33,105 nucleotides of DNA from RYN-111 sp046723735 (GTDB taxonomy: Bacteria > Actinomycetota > Actinomycetes > Mycobacteriales > SCTD01), in contig JBKOVB010000026.1 in assembly GCA_046723735.1 (NCBI GenBank), positions 1 through 33,105 of the forward strand, in the 5' to 3' direction. Within the stretch, counting starts at the first letter, position 1; each line of letters opens with the position of its first letter. The notes beneath the pieces were generated by a model. The model saw only the letters and a list, made by a program, of their open reading frames with translations, did no database searches and was not told the DNA's origin. The position numbers and the translations under genes were made by a program. Below are positions 22,842 to 30,467 of this stretch, one piece after another.

Positions 22842-24233
22842 ATGACGCAGTGGCGCACGGAGCACGACTCCCTCGGCGAGGTGCAGGTCCCGGTCGACGC
22901 GCTCTGGCGCGCCCAGACGCAACGGGCAGTCGACAACTTCCCGGTCAGCGGCCAGCCCGTCGAGCCGGCGATCGTCAAGGCCCTGGCCGAGCTCAAGGCT
23001 GCGGCGGCCCGCGCGAACGCCGCACTCGGACTGCTCGACCCTGACGTGGCGACGGCAATCGCCGACGCCGCCGGGCAGGTGGCACAGGGTCAGCACCTCG
23101 ACCAGTTCCCCGTCGACGTGTTCCAGACCGGAAGCGGCACCTCCACCAACATGAACGCGAACGAGGTCCTCGCCACCCTCGCCACCCAGGCGCTCGGACG
23201 CGACGTCCATCCCAACGACCAGGTCAACGCGAGCCAGAGCAGCAACGACCTGTTCCCCAGCGCGCTGCACCTCGCCGCCGCCCGCGCCGTCGAGCAGGAC
23301 CTCAAGCCGGCACTGCACCACCTCGCCGACACGCTGAGCGGCAAGGCCGAGGAGCTCCGCGACGTCGTCAAGGCGGGCCGCACGCACCTCATGGACGCCA
23401 CCCCGGTCACGCTGGGCCAGGAGCTCGGCGGCTACGCGGCGCAGGTGCGGTACGGCGGGGAGCGTCTCGACGCGACCCTGCCGCGGGTCGCCGAGCTGCC
23501 CCTCGGCGGCACCGCCGTCGGCACCGGCCTCAACGCGCCGCCGGGCTTCGCGCAGGCAGTCGTCACCGACCTGCGCGAGCGCACCGGCCTGCCCCTGACC
23601 GAGGCCCGCAACCACTTCGAGGCGCAGGGAGCGCGTGACGCGCTCGTCGAGCTGAGCGGTGTCCTGCGGACCATCGCAGTCGGCCTCTACAAGATCGCAA
23701 ACGACCTGCGCTGGATGAGCAGCGGCCCGCGGGCCGGGCTGGCGGAGATCCACGTGCCCGACCTGCAGCCGGGCTCGAGCATCATGCCGGGCAAGGTCAA
23801 CCCGGTGGTCCCCGAGGCGGTCTGCCAGGTCGTCGCCCAGGTCCTCGGCAACGATGCCGCGGTCGCTTTCGGCGGCGCCGCAGGCAATCTCGAGCTGAAC
23901 GTCATGCTGCCCGTGATCGGTCGCAACCTGCTCGAGTCGCTGCGCCTGCTCAGCAACGTGACCCGCCTGCTCGCCGACCGCTGCATCGCGGGGATCACCG
24001 CCGACGTCGAGCGGTGCCGCACCTACGCCGAGAGCTCGCCCAGCATCGTCACAGCCCTCAACCCCTACCTCGGGTACGACGAGGCCGCTGCGATCGCGAA
24101 GCAGGCCGTGCGCGAGGGCAAGACCATCCGCCAAGTCGTGGTCGAGCGCGGGCACGTCGAGCGCGGCACCCTCTCGGGGGCTGATCTGGATGCCGCGCTC
24201 GACGTGCTGCGGATGGCGAGGCCACAGGGCTGA
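22842..24233 (+). CDS. fumC: Fumarate hydratase class II
   Basis: 463 residues. Iron-independent fumarase of the aspartase/fumarase superfamily. Motifs are TQRAVDNFPVSG, FQTGSGTSTNMNANEVLA, PNDQVNASQSSNDLFPSALH, KAGRTHLMDATPVTLGQEL, LPLGGTAVGTGLNAP, the signature GSSIMPGKVNPVVPEA, and YAESSPSIVTALNPYLGY near the C-terminus. The ATG is chosen because the family starts with a short MTQWRTEHDSLGEV lead; in-frame sequence upstream is Pro/Arg-rich and unrelated. It is the second fumarase in a row, which fits actinobacterial gene order. It converges on the surface-protein gene with 25 bp between stops. Confidence 0.95.
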   Translation: MTQWRTEHDSLGEVQVPVDALWRAQTQRAVDNFPVSGQPVEPAIVKALAELKAAAARANAALGLLDPDVATAIADAAGQVAQGQHLDQFPVDVFQTGSGTSTNMNANEVLATLATQALGRDVHPNDQVNASQSSNDLFPSALHLAAARAVEQDLKPALHHLADTLSGKAEELRDVVKAGRTHLMDATPVTLGQELGGYAAQVRYGGERLDATLPRVAELPLGGTAVGTGLNAPPGFAQAVVTDLRERTGLPLTEARNHFEAQGARDALVELSGVLRTIAVGLYKIANDLRWMSSGPRAGLAEIHVPDLQPGSSIMPGKVNPVVPEAVCQVVAQVLGNDAAVAFGGAAGNLELNVMLPVIGRNLLESLRLLSNVTRLLADRCIAGITADVERCRTYAESSPSIVTALNPYLGYDEAAAIAKQAVREGKTIRQVVVERGHVERGTLSGADLDAALDVLRMARPQG

Positions 24234-24258
24234 CGCCCGCTGCGGGCCCCTCGCCTCC

Positions 24259-27200
24259 TCAGCGGCTCGGGCTCCTCCGCCTCCGGCTGACCACGAGCAT
24301 CATCAGGCCGGCGGCGACCAGCGCGATCGCCGTGCGGGCCAGCAGACTGAGGGAGTCACCGGTGAAGGGCAGGCCACCGCCCTGGGTCGGCGGAGGCGTC
24401 GGCGAGGGCGTCGGGCCGGGGCTCGGCGTGCCGCCGCCACCCGTGAAGGTGTGGCACAGCGTCACCGTGGCGGTCGCGGACTGCTCCGTCTGCACGATCG
24501 TGGCCACGTTCGTGTAGTCGGTGCACACGTCGTCAGCACCCGCCTGGGTCAGCGTGTACGTGAAGTCGTGCGGACCGTCGAGGTAGTCCCACGTCCCAAG
24601 GGTCACGGGGTTGGCCGGGTCGGTCTTGTCGTCCACGACGGTGATGACCCGGTTGACCTCCTGGTCCAGGGTGAGCGTCACCGGGACGTCGGCCGACGAG
24701 GAGCCGCTCGGCGTGGACGCCGCGCTCGCGTCCCACGTGGCGGTGGCCGTCGCCGTACCGCTCGTGGCCGGTGTGCCGGTGAAGGAGCAGCTGTACGGCA
24801 GGGTGACCGACCCGCTCTTCGGGATGGTGACCTGCGAGCCTCCGGTCACGGTGCACGTGACACCGCCGCCGAGGTCGGAGGTCACGGTCACGTCAGCGAC
24901 CACGTCCTCCCAGTCGTTCGGGTTGGCCACCGAGACCTCACCGCCGAGGGCGAAGCCTCCGTCAGTGGTGCCGGTCGGCGTTACCGTCACGGTGTAGGAG
25001 AAGGTGCCCGTGCTGCCGTTGGCATTGCTGATCAAGGTGGGGGTGCCGGTCTTCCCGATCGCCCAGCTGTACGAGCGGTCGAACGAGCCGGTGCCCGTCG
25101 CCGTCGTCAGCAGCGCCGACCCGACGCAGACGTCGACGCTCTGCGACGAGGAGCCGGTGCTCTCCGAGTCGTTGGTCGTGAACGTCGCGGTGTTGTCGTA
25201 GCTCGTGCACGTGCCGGCCTCACCCGCACGCGTCACCGAGTAGGTGAAGACCTTCGGGTTGGTGTCGGTCGCGGCGTTGACCGTGCCGAGGACGCCCTGC
25301 ACCGAGTCGGTCACCGTGATGCTCTCGTCGGTGGTCGTGGGCTCCTGGGCGGAGAAGTCGACCGACGCGGTGCCCGACGCCGAGGAGGCCGTCGTGAAGT
25401 ACGCCCCGCTGTCCCAGGTGGCCGTGGCGGAGTTGGTGCCGGTCGGCTGCGTGGGGGTCGTTGTGTAGGTGCACAGGTAGTCGAACGTCGCGGAGCCGTT
25501 GGCCGGGATGGTCGCGTCCGTGCCGCCCGTCACCGCGCAGTCACCCGCGCCGTTGTCGATGTGGTCACTGACGTTCACGTGCTCGAACGGCACCGCGTTC
25601 GGGTTCGTCACCGTGATCGTCCCGGTGACGTTCCAGGCGTCGTCGCTGTGCGTGTTGGCCACGCTGACCGTGTAGTCGAACGTCGCCGTACCGCCCTCTG
25701 CGATGGTCGCGCGGGTCTGGTCCACCTGCTTGCTGATGGTCCAGTGGTAGGTGCGGCCGAACGCGGGCGTCGCGGTCTTGCTCACCGTCAGGTTCGCGTT
25801 GTGCTTGAGGAAGCACTCGGTCGTGGCGTTGGTGTGCGAGCTGTCGGCGTAGTAGGGGCTGGTGCTCGTGAACTCCGCCCGGAAGCAGGTCCAGCCTGCG
25901 TCGGTCGGCGTGTACGGCGAGGTCGTCGCCGCCGTGTAGGACGCACCGCTCACGTGGGTGACCGGCGCAGCCGTGCCGACCTGGGTGCCACCGCTGGTGC
26001 ACGGCGTCGCGGAAGCCCCTGCGGCGCAGGCGAAGAAGGCGACCGTGCCGGTGATCGGGTGGATGCCGTCACCGGTGAGGCTCGCCGTGTCGTTCCAGCT
26101 CGTGTTGGCGCTCGCCTCGGCGGACTGCGTCTGCAGGTCCGGGTTGAGCTTGGTGAAGGTGTCCGTGTAGGTGCACGCGACCGTCTCGTTCTTGGCGACC
26201 TTCACCGTCGCGTCCGGGGCCGAGACCGTCGTGTCCGAGGTCGGGTCGCTGCACACCAGGCCCGTGTTGACCCAGCCTGTCGGGACGCTCGTCTCCGACA
26301 GGCTGTGGGTGCCCACCTCGACGGTGAACGACCGGGTGCTGGGCTGGGTCGCGTCCGAGGGGTCGTCGTCGAGGGTGAACGACGAGCCGTCGAGCGAGAA
26401 CGTGAAGTCCTGCGGGTCGTCGGGCACGGCGTTCTTCGTGACCGTGATCGTGCCGTGCTGGATCGGGTCGTTCAGGGTCAGGGCCACCACCTGATCACCC
26501 GCGCTGATCGTGACGTGCTGGTCGGCAGCAGGGTCGTGCCCAGCCGGCACCGTCGTCTCCACCAGCCAGAAGCCGCCCTTGGGGACGTCGCTGATGGTGC
26601 AGTCACCACCGGCGTCGGTGGTGCAGGTCCCGATCACGTTGGCGGCGACCTTGTCCTCCGCCCCCGCGCTGACGCCACCCGTCGGCGCGACGTCCTTGTA
26701 GAGCGTGAAGCCGGCGCCCGCCAGCGCCCCGTGCGCGTCGGTCTTGTGCACGCTCACGGCACCGCAGTTGCTGATCGTCACGGGCTCGGGGGCGATGAAG
26801 TCCTTGAGCTCGGCGGTGAACGAGTCCGACGCCCGGCTCTTCACGTAGACCGAGCCGTAGGTCGTGCACCGGTCGGACGCAGGCACGAGCGCCGCGAGGT
26901 TGATGGACGCCTCGCCGAAGGTGCGCGCGGAGAGGCCCGACAGCCCGTCGGAGTCGGTGGCACTGATCGCCGTGCTGTTGATGCTGCCCAGCGCCTGCGT
27001 GTCGCTGAACGTCGTCGCCGGCCCCCAATCGCTGCCTGTCCAGGTGCGACGGCTCAGCACCGGGTGCGTGCCACCCTTCGTCAGGTCGTACGTGATGAGG
27101 ATGTCGCCCGTGGTCCGGACCGGGATCGTGTGCGTGGACAGCCCCGAGTTGTTGGAGACGTCGTTGTCCCGGACGGCGGACTGGTTGAACTCGAAGTCCA

Positions 27201-27666
27201 TGTTGGTGGTGCCGTTGGGTTCCTGGACCCGGGTCCAGAAGACGTTCACGAAGGTCGAGGAGCTGTAGCGCTCGACGTACACGCCGAAGTGCGTGAGGTC
27301 CGACTTGTTGTTCGGGATGGAGCCGGTCGTGATCGTGGTGTGCGCGTCGTCCTCCGACGTGCCCTGCGTGAACGAGTCGTCGTCCTGCCCCGTCGGGCGG
27401 TCGTCACGCACCAGCACGCCGCTGCGCATGGACGAGCCGTGACCGCCGCTGAGCCAGTCGACGGCGCCGCCTCCGCCGTCCACGACCAGGTTGGCGTCGC
27501 TGTCGACCTCGAAGCTGCTGCCGGTGATCGAGCCTGCGCTCGCCACCCCCGGGCCGGCCACGCCGTAGGAGGCCAGCACCGCCACGACCGAGGCCACCAC
27601 CGTGGCACGGCGGGCCGTGCGGCGAGTCGGGCCCCAGGGAAGCCGGGAAAGGCGTCGTGCTGTCAC
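24259..27666 (-). CDS. LPFTG-anchored surface protein with SpaA-like and duplicated beta domains
   Basis: 1135 residues. A long Sec signal (basic start, hydrophobic TVVASVVAVLASYGVAGPG) ends near residue 45. The N-terminal region to about 290 is Ser/Thr/Asp-rich. A Cna-B/SpaA-like prealbumin domain follows (VSVHKTDAHGALAGAGFTLY, then GGFWLVETTVPAGHD), then GTITVTKNAVPDDPQDFTFS and related beta segments. Residues about 626-851 and 852-1074 are diverged copies of one module of about 225 residues. A Pro-rich stalk (TPSPGPTPSPTPPPT) leads to LPFTG (1099-1103), a hydrophobic helix and RRRR, the sortase signal. The GTG has GGGGGG upstream. Likely a cell-wall-anchored adhesin or stalk protein; no sortase gene or pilin partner is in the window. 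Thr/Ser content is unlike its neighbours. Confidence 0.88.
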   Translation of the reverse strand: MTARRLSRLPWGPTRRTARRATVVASVVAVLASYGVAGPGVASAGSITGSSFEVDSDANLVVDGGGGAVDWLSGGHGSSMRSGVLVRDDRPTGQDDDSFTQGTSEDDAHTTITTGSIPNNKSDLTHFGVYVERYSSSTFVNVFWTRVQEPNGTTNMDFEFNQSAVRDNDVSNNSGLSTHTIPVRTTGDILITYDLTKGGTHPVLSRRTWTGSDWGPATTFSDTQALGSINSTAISATDSDGLSGLSARTFGEASINLAALVPASDRCTTYGSVYVKSRASDSFTAELKDFIAPEPVTISNCGAVSVHKTDAHGALAGAGFTLYKDVAPTGGVSAGAEDKVAANVIGTCTTDAGGDCTISDVPKGGFWLVETTVPAGHDPAADQHVTISAGDQVVALTLNDPIQHGTITVTKNAVPDDPQDFTFSLDGSSFTLDDDPSDATQPSTRSFTVEVGTHSLSETSVPTGWVNTGLVCSDPTSDTTVSAPDATVKVAKNETVACTYTDTFTKLNPDLQTQSAEASANTSWNDTASLTGDGIHPITGTVAFFACAAGASATPCTSGGTQVGTAAPVTHVSGASYTAATTSPYTPTDAGWTCFRAEFTSTSPYYADSSHTNATTECFLKHNANLTVSKTATPAFGRTYHWTISKQVDQTRATIAEGGTATFDYTVSVANTHSDDAWNVTGTITVTNPNAVPFEHVNVSDHIDNGAGDCAVTGGTDATIPANGSATFDYLCTYTTTPTQPTGTNSATATWDSGAYFTTASSASGTASVDFSAQEPTTTDESITVTDSVQGVLGTVNAATDTNPKVFTYSVTRAGEAGTCTSYDNTATFTTNDSESTGSSSQSVDVCVGSALLTTATGTGSFDRSYSWAIGKTGTPTLISNANGSTGTFSYTVTVTPTGTTDGGFALGGEVSVANPNDWEDVVADVTVTSDLGGGVTCTVTGGSQVTIPKSGSVTLPYSCSFTGTPATSGTATATATWDASAASTPSGSSSADVPVTLTLDQEVNRVITVVDDKTDPANPVTLGTWDYLDGPHDFTYTLTQAGADDVCTDYTNVATIVQTEQSATATVTLCHTFTGGGGTPSPGPTPSPTPPPTQGGGLPFTGDSLSLLARTAIALVAAGLMMLVVSRRRRSPSR
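24445..25791 (-). repeat. Tandem duplication within the surface protein (two modules of about 225 aa)
   Basis: Copy 1 (about 25114-25791) starts LTVSKTATPAFGRTYHWTIS; copy 2 (about 24445-25113) starts LLTTATGTGSFDRSYSWAIG. Each contains a TFDYTVSV/TFSYTVTV strand, a VTGGTDATIP/VTGGSQVTIP turn, a YLCTYT/YSCSFT pair, a TATWDSGA/TATWDASA segment, a VTDSVQGVLGT/VVDDKTDPANP linker, and a TCTSYDNTATF/VCTDYTNVATI end. The copies are clearly related but diverged. Confidence 0.75.
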
Positions 27667-27986
27667 GTCGAACCCCCCACTCCGTGGGACGGGGTGCGCC
27701 CCACGACGGTCACGAACGGGCGGATCAGGCGAGGCGCCGGACTCCCCGGCGGGTCGCGGGACCCGGTCACTCAGCGTGCTGATACACGCTGCGGGACAAG
27801 GCTCATCGGACTCTTACTTCCCCTGGTGTGCAAGAGTTGTGTCCGCTTCGTGACTCTCTGCGTCCGAACTATCGGCGCACCGTCACCACACGGATACACA
27901 GCGTCACGAAAGTGAGGCTCGAATACCTGGAGTAGCCAGGCGCGGAGTGGCCGACCTGCCCGTATCAGACCTCCGTCCGGAACGAG
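27667..27986 (-). promoter_or_regulatory. Structured upstream region of the surface-protein gene
   Basis: 320 bp without a gene, rich in inverted repeats. CAGCGTG/CACGCTG (27772-27791) is a 7-bp hairpin with a 6-nt loop. CGGGTC/GACCCG lies at 27750-27765. CGTGGG/CCCACG (27683-27705) ends 17 nt before the GTG and encloses GGGG-TGCG-CCCC. ACTCTT/AAGAGT (27810-27837) has a 16-nt spacer. GATACAC occurs at 27781 and 27893. A promoter was not identified with confidence. The density of symmetry suggests transcription-factor sites or a structured leader. Confidence 0.45.
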
Positions 27987-28030
27987 CCGAGGCCCGCTCC
28001 TCCCACCCAGCAGGGAGGAGCGGGCCTCGG
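27987..28030. terminator. Strong 18-bp hairpin terminator after phoH
   Basis: Bases 27987-28004 pair perfectly with 28013-28030 (18 bp, G+C-rich) around loop ACCCAGCA. It lies 91 bp beyond the phoH stop on the minus strand. No U-tract follows on either strand, as is usual for actinobacterial terminators. It insulates the surface-protein promoter region. Confidence 0.8.
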
Positions 28031-28040
28031 GGTCCGCAGG

Positions 28041-28054
28041 GGGCCTGTAGGCCC
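28041..28054. terminator. Small second hairpin between phoH and its main terminator
   Basis: GGGCC (28041-28045) and GGCCC (28050-28054) with a 4-nt loop, 10 bp from the larger hairpin. Together they form a tandem terminator. The rest of the gap (28055-28120) shows no gene. Confidence 0.4.
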
Positions 28055-28120
28055 GCCTTCCTCCTACTCAACGCCGGTGCGCCGCAAACCTCGCGCAGCC
28101 GGACGTGACACCGGTCATAC

Positions 28121-29416
28121 CTAAAGAGGAAGGTCCTCCAGCATCTCCGTGACGAGCGCAGCGATCGGCGACCGCTCGGAGCGGGTGAGGGTCACGTGCG
28201 CGAAGAGCGGGTGCCCCTTGAGGGCCTCGATGACAGCCGCGACGCCGTCGTGCCGCCCCACGCGCAGGTTGTCGCGTTGCGCCACGTCGTGCGTGAGCAC
28301 CACGCGGGAGCCCTGGCCGAGACGGGACAGCACGGTCAGCAGCACACCCCGCTCGAGGGACTGCGCCTCGTCGACGATGACGAAGCTGTCGTGCAGCGAG
28401 CGCCCGCGGATGTGGGTCAACGGCAGCACCTCGAGCAAACCACGGGCCATGACCTCCTCGACGACCTCGGGCTGCACCAGCGCCCCGAGGGTGTCGAAGA
28501 CCGCCTGCGCCCAGGGGTTCATCTTCTCCACGGCGTCGCCCGGCAAGTAGCCCAGCTCCTGCCCGCCCACCGCGTACAGCGGCCGGAACACGACCACCTT
28601 CTTCTGCGTACGACGCTCGAGCACCGCCTCGAGGCCTGCGCACAGCGCGAGCGCGGACTTGCCCGTCCCGGCCCGACCCCCGAGGGAGACGATCCCGACC
28701 TCCGGGTCGAGGAGGAGCTCCAGCGCCACCCGCTGCTCGGCGCTGCGGCCGTGCACGCCGAAGGCGTCCCGGTCGCCTCGGACCAGGCGCACCGACTTGT
28801 CCGGGGCCACCCGACCGAGCCCGGAGCCGCGCTCGGACAGCAGCACCAGGCCGGTGTGCGTGGGCAGCTCGCGCGCCGCCGGCAGGTCGAGCCGGCCGTC
28901 CTCGTAGAGCTCGTCGAGCTCCGCCGCCTCCACGACGAGCTCGGCCATGCCGGTCCAGCCGGTGGTGGGTGCCAGCTCGGCGCGGTACTCCTCGGCCGCT
29001 ACGCCGATCGCGGCCGCCTTGACCCGCAACGGGAGGTCCTTGGTCACCAGCACGACGTCGTGGCCGTCAGCGCCGAGGTTGACGGCCACCGCGAGGATCC
29101 TGCTGTCGTTGTCGGCCACGCGGAACCCGGCGGGCAGGGCTTCCACCGACGAGTGGTTGAGCTCGACCCTCAGGGTGCCCTGCCCGACGGCCACCGGTTC
29201 GTCGAGCCGACCGTGCGCGATCCGCAGGTCGTCCAGCAACCGCAGCGCCTGCCGCGCGAACCACCCCAGCTCCGGGTGGTCCCGCTTGCCCTCCAGCTCG
29301 GAGACGACCACGAGGGGCAGCACCACCTCGTGCTCCGCGAACCTCCCCAGCGCCCCCGGGTCGGACAGCAGCACCGAGGTGTCGAGGACGAAGGTCTTCG
29401 TGCTGGGGGTCGGCAT
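28121..29416 (-). CDS. phoH: PhoH family protein with N-terminal PIN domain
   Basis: 431 residues. N-terminal PIN ribonuclease-like domain (residues 1-135) with conserved acidic positions D12 (VLDTSVLL), E40, D102/D104 (VADNDSRIL) and D127. C-terminal PhoH ATPase with Walker A GGRAGTGKSALAL (from 247) and Walker B FVIVDEAQS (345-353), plus RFxPLYAVG-like RPLYAVGGQELGYLPG. This PIN-PhoH fusion is the PhoH2 type, shown in mycobacteria to be an RNA helicase/ribonuclease of toxin-antitoxin-like ancestry. No antitoxin gene is visible directly upstream. The ATG at 29416 has GAGAGG 7 nt upstream; a longer in-frame reading through the upstream hairpins is rejected. A strong terminator follows at 27987-28030. 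Confidence 0.92.
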   Translation of the reverse strand: MPTPSTKTFVLDTSVLLSDPGALGRFAEHEVVLPLVVVSELEGKRDHPELGWFARQALRLLDDLRIAHGRLDEPVAVGQGTLRVELNHSSVEALPAGFRVADNDSRILAVAVNLGADGHDVVLVTKDLPLRVKAAAIGVAAEEYRAELAPTTGWTGMAELVVEAAELDELYEDGRLDLPAARELPTHTGLVLLSERGSGLGRVAPDKSVRLVRGDRDAFGVHGRSAEQRVALELLLDPEVGIVSLGGRAGTGKSALALCAGLEAVLERRTQKKVVVFRPLYAVGGQELGYLPGDAVEKMNPWAQAVFDTLGALVQPEVVEEVMARGLLEVLPLTHIRGRSLHDSFVIVDEAQSLERGVLLTVLSRLGQGSRVVLTHDVAQRDNLRVGRHDGVAAVIEALKGHPLFAHVTLTRSERSPIAALVTEMLEDLPL

Positions 29417-29442
29417 GCGCAGGCCTCTCGTGTCAGGGGCGG

Positions 29443-29465
29443 GACCCGGCCCCAGGGGCCGGGTC
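29443..29465 (-). terminator. Hairpin in the phoH leader region
   Basis: GACCCGGCC and GGCCGGGTC (9 bp, up to 11 with a tighter loop) in a 23-nt palindrome, 27 bp upstream of the phoH ATG. It may end leftward uppS transcription or, if within the phoH leader, regulate phoH. Confidence 0.45.
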
Positions 29466-29507
29466 GCGGCCCCCTTCACACGCGGCTGCGCGCACTGGGC
29501 CTCCCGT

Positions 29508-29530
29508 GCGACGGACGGGTCGTCCGTCGC
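29508..29530 (-). terminator. Terminator-like hairpin downstream of uppS
   Basis: GCGACGGAC (29508-29516) and GTCCGTCGC (29522-29530), 9 perfect pairs, loop GGGTC. No U-tract. Located 91 bp past the uppS stop. Confidence 0.55.
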
Positions 29531-29555
29531 TGCCCTGACGGTAGGTCGCGCCCCC

Positions 29556-29591
29556 ACCCGTCCCGGGCACGACACGCCCGGCCACACGGGT
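29556..29591 (-). terminator. Nested hairpin just after uppS
   Basis: Outer arms ACCCGT/ACGGGT (29556-29561, 29586-29591) and inner arms CCGGGC/GCCCGG (29563-29568, 29576-29581). The first of three hairpins met after the uppS stop. The 204-bp uppS-phoH gap holds no gene. Confidence 0.45.
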
Positions 29592-29620
29592 GAACGCCCC
29601 GCCCGGGGCCGCCGGAGGGG

Positions 29621-30385
29621 CTACGTGCCGAAGCGGCGGTGGCGGGCGCCGTACGCCCGCAGGGCCCGCAGGAAGTCGACCTTGCGGAAGTCGGGCCAGT
29701 ACGCGTCGCAGAAGTAGAACTCGCTGTGCGCGCTCTGCCAGAGCAGGAACCCACCGAGGCGCTGCTCGCCGCTGGTGCGGATGACGAGATCGGGGTCGGG
29801 CTGACCGCGGGTGTAGAGGTGGTCGGCGATGTGCTCGACGTCGAGCAGGTCCGCGACCTCCTCCAGCGACCGGCCGGCGGCGGCGTGGGCCTGCAGCAGC
29901 GAGCGGACCGCGTCCGCGATCTCCCGCCTGCCGCCGTAGCAGATGGCCGCGTTCACGACGAGGCCGTGCCGCCCGGCGGTTCGCTCGGACGACTCCTTGA
30001 GGGGGGCAGCGGTCTCCGGCGGCAGCAGGTCGAGGGCGCCGACGACGTTGACCTGCCACGGGTTCTCGTCCCGCCCCAGGTCGGCCACCAGCTTGGTGAT
30101 GATGCCCAGCAGCGCGTCGAGCTCGGCCTTGGGACGCGCCAGGTTGTCGGTGCTCAGCAGCCACAGGGTGACCACTTCGACCCCGGCCTCGCCGCACCAG
30201 CCGAGCAGGTCGACGATCTTGTCGGCACCAGCCTGGTGGCCCTCGCGGGAGGAGGCACCCATCGCCTTCGCCCACCGGCGGTTGCCGTCGAGGATGACGC
30301 CGACGTGCTTGGGGATCGCGGTGTGCTGCAGCCGGGCGGTCAGCCGGCGCTCGTACGCGCCGTACACCAGCTGCTTCAGCCCCAC
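29621..30385 (-). CDS. uppS: Isoprenyl transferase ((Z)-polyprenyl diphosphate synthase family)
   Basis: 254 residues. Condenses IPP with an allylic diphosphate in cis, toward polyprenyl carriers for cell-wall synthesis. Motifs are HVGVILDGNRRWAKAMG (catalytic D33), GHQAGADKIVDLLGWC, VVTLWLLSTDNLARP, VVNAAICYGGRREIADAVRS, and the C-terminal DLVIRTSGEQRLGGFLLWQS with EFYFCDAYWPDFRKVDFLRA. By position next to trhA and phoH it may correspond to the short-chain Rv1086-type enzyme rather than the long-chain Rv2361c type; chain length cannot be read here. GTG start, 7 nt after TAGGCT, so probably leaderless. Substrates come from the MEP pathway including IspH in this window. Confidence 0.93.
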   Translation of the reverse strand: MGLKQLVYGAYERRLTARLQHTAIPKHVGVILDGNRRWAKAMGASSREGHQAGADKIVDLLGWCGEAGVEVVTLWLLSTDNLARPKAELDALLGIITKLVADLGRDENPWQVNVVGALDLLPPETAAPLKESSERTAGRHGLVVNAAICYGGRREIADAVRSLLQAHAAAGRSLEEVADLLDVEHIADHLYTRGQPDPDLVIRTSGEQRLGGFLLWQSAHSEFYFCDAYWPDFRKVDFLRALRAYGARHRRFGT

Positions 30386-30392
30386 GGCCCCG

Positions 30393-30398
30393 AGCCTA
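30393..30398 (-). promoter_or_regulatory. Leaderless -10 (TAGGCT) for uppS
   Basis: TAGGCT on the minus strand, 7 nt before the uppS GTG and 15 bp beyond the pckG terminator hairpin. No Shine-Dalgarno. Confidence 0.55.
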
Positions 30399-30412
30399 TC
30401 CAGCGGGAGACG

Positions 30413-30449
30413 GCTGAGGCCCGCACCCGGGCACGGGGCGGGCCTCAGC
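30413..30449 (-). terminator. Strong hairpin terminator after pckG
   Basis: GCTGAGGCCCGC (30413-30424) and GCGGGCCTCAGC (30438-30449) are perfect 12-bp arms, enclosing a CCCG-GGCA-CGGG inner stem. It starts 19 bp past the pckG stop and insulates pckG from uppS. No U-tract. Confidence 0.75.
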
Positions 30450-30467
30450 AGGGCTCGTACGACGGGG

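Noticed and set aside
24235..24247. Terminator between fumC and the surface-protein gene (GCCCG-CTG-CGGGC)
   Set aside because: Only a 5-bp stem with a 3-nt loop and no U-tract; too weak to list as a terminator.
24190..27915. Stop-free reading frame of 1241 codons antisense to the surface-protein gene
   Set aside because: It is Arg/Gly/Val-rich with no recognisable domain, begins inside fumC, and mirrors the G+C-rich third positions of the real gene. The opposite strand encodes a signal peptide, domain repeats and an LPFTG anchor.
29417..29587. N-terminal extension of phoH
   Set aside because: The added residues come from hairpin-rich noncoding DNA; the ATG at 29416 has a good Shine-Dalgarno and begins directly with the PIN domain.
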